A model generated the notes under the pieces. It worked only from the letters and a program-made list of their open reading frames with translations. It did no database searches and had not been told where the DNA came from. A DNA stretch of 16,009 nucleotides from Tieghemiomyces parasiticus (lineage: Eukaryota > Kickxellomycota > Dimargaritomycetes > Dimargaritales > Dimargaritaceae): contig JANBPT010001036.1 in assembly GCA_027575765.1 (NCBI GenBank), forward strand, positions 1-16,009, written 5' to 3'. A program made the translations under genes and the position numbers. This document shows positions 15,338 through 16,009 of the stretch, piece by piece. Every line of letters begins with the position of its first letter. Within the stretch, counting starts at the first letter, position 1.

Positions 15338-15770
15338 GTTGGGGCGCATACTGTCGGGAATAGTCAATAGGAGGGAAGTTGCCTTCGAATTCAGGGTCAG
15401 TGTTCTCCGGGTCCTTATTGCTGGAATAAAGTGCGCCAGCGCCTAATCCGGCAGCACCGACTACAGCCACCTTTGTAGCCACACCAGCGGCACCAGCTCC
15501 AGCACCAACACCAGCAGCACCAGCTCCAGCACCAACACCAGCGGCACCAGCACCAGCAGCACCGGCAGAGGGCTTCTTTTTAAAAAAGCCTTTCAACTTG
15601 CCGGCTAGTGAACCAAGGGATTTCACCATCGCAGTGGCGAAAGGTTGAGGCTGGCGCTTCTGCATTGGTGCGTGAAGAACTGAGGTGTTTTCGAGAGACG
15701 GGACGGGGATAGCAGTCGCCTGGGCCACGGCGAGGGCCAGAGCGATGGTGATGATACCAGTGACGCGCAT
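15330..15770 (-). CDS. Small secreted Kex2-type precursor, paralogue 2
   Basis: This 146-residue protein is a clear paralogue of 12753-13157. It has the same layout: signal peptide (about 1-20, ending ATA), short propeptide, Lys38-Arg39 in the identical [14 protein letters not shown], and GKLK at the same positions (57-60). Residues 44-66 are strongly basic, ending FFKKK, and could form an amphipathic helix. A Gly/Ala/Val segment (69-114) is made of [13 protein letters not shown] units encoded by 27-base repeats and would suit a glycine-zipper-like membrane or self-association segment. The tail is acidic and tyrosine-containing. No cysteines are present. The last Ala codon, the stop and part of the Leu codon lie inside the LTR-like repeat, so the original C-terminus may have been changed by insertion. 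No known family is recognised. Confidence 0.72.
   Translation of the reverse strand: MRVTGIITIALALAVAQATAIPVPSLENTSVLHAPMQKRQPQPFATAMVKSLGSLAGKLKGFFKKKPSAGAAGAGAAGVGAGAGAAGVGAGAGAAGVATKVAVVGAAGLGAGALYSSNKDPENTDPEFEGNFPPIDYSRQYAPQLA
15487..15567. repeat. 27-base tandem repeat encoding Gly/Ala units
   Basis: Units at 15487-15513 and 15514-15540 differ at one base. A third, more diverged unit occupies 15541-15567. They encode the Gly/Ala/Val segment of paralogue 2, which is absent at this length from paralogue 1. Confidence 0.85.
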
Positions 15771-15931
15771 GGTGGAACAGCGAGAAGGTGGACGTCGGGC
15801 TTGGGCGGTAGAGTAACAATTGACTGCTCTGGAAGGTGATGGACAGAAAATAATGAGTGACAGGAGAGTGATCGAGATTCAGACGCGGTGGATCATGGAG
15901 AATAAGTTTCGTCAAGGAGAGCGAAGCCAAA

Positions 15932-15945
15932 AGCTTAAATAAGCT
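15932..15945 (-). promoter_or_regulatory. Near-palindromic TATA element of paralogue 2
   Basis: On the minus strand this reads AGCTTATTTAAGCT, about 168 bases upstream of the ATG at 15770. It corresponds in form and distance to the element of paralogue 1. Confidence 0.55.
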
Positions 15946-16009
15946 CCCGGGCGTCAACAAGCCCAGGGTCAAGCCGTAGGCCTTATTAGCTACCCCTCTG
16001 TTTTCCCCC

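Noticed and set aside
1..16009. CRISPR array, bacterial operon or ribosomal RNA
   Set aside because: No regularly spaced direct repeats, no ribosome binding sites, and the spliced genes show this is eukaryotic nuclear DNA.

Overview
This window reads as nuclear DNA of a fungus. It holds a fungal-type eL20 (yeast Rpl20) ribosomal protein gene, a U1-70K spliceosomal gene, a probable Aim19 mitochondrial protein, precursor proteins with Lys-Arg (Kex2-type) processing sites, short introns with GTAAGT donors, and solo-LTR-like repeats with TATA and AATAAA signals. The genus cannot be named from the sequence. An early-diverging lineage is possible, because secreted trypsin-fold proteases are patchy in fungi, but this is only a guess.

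Layout, left to right. Positions 1-363 (-) hold a probable AIM19 gene cut by the window edge. Positions 889-2111 (-) hold a two-exon secreted S1A serine protease. Positions 3054-4411 (-) hold a three-exon gene for large-subunit ribosomal protein eL20, with a first exon of only three codons. A 1.2 kb divergent spacer separates it from an intronless U1-70K gene at 5623-6933 (+). The roughly 0.8 kb after U1-70K has no convincing gene but carries a cluster of 5'-splice-site-like GGTAAG motifs around an AATAAA. Next come two chromatin genes on the minus strand: a probable Scm3/HJURP-type CENP-A chaperone (7755-9353) and a three-finger C2H2 protein resembling the INO80 subunit Iec1 (9931-11022).

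The right-hand 5 kb is different: repeat-rich and gene-poor. It holds two paralogous small secreted precursors (12753-13157 and 15330-15770, both minus). Each has a signal peptide, a short propeptide and a Lys-Arg site at exactly residues 38-39. The segment after the site starts Gln-Pro-Gln-Pro-Phe, continues as a basic, probably amphipathic stretch, and leads into a Gly/Ala-rich segment. Each gene is followed by a solo-LTR-like repeat in the antisense orientation, and a third, more diverged repeat lies between them. In the second gene the repeat appears to supply the last codon and a half, the stop codon and a minus-strand AATAAA. This paired precursor family and its association with LTRs is the most novel part of the window.

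The left and middle genes are housekeeping genes (translation, splicing, centromere, chromatin, mitochondria) plus one secreted enzyme, and they form no pathway together. The right-hand genes look like a fast-evolving lineage-specific locus. All calls come from reading the sequence; no database search was run.
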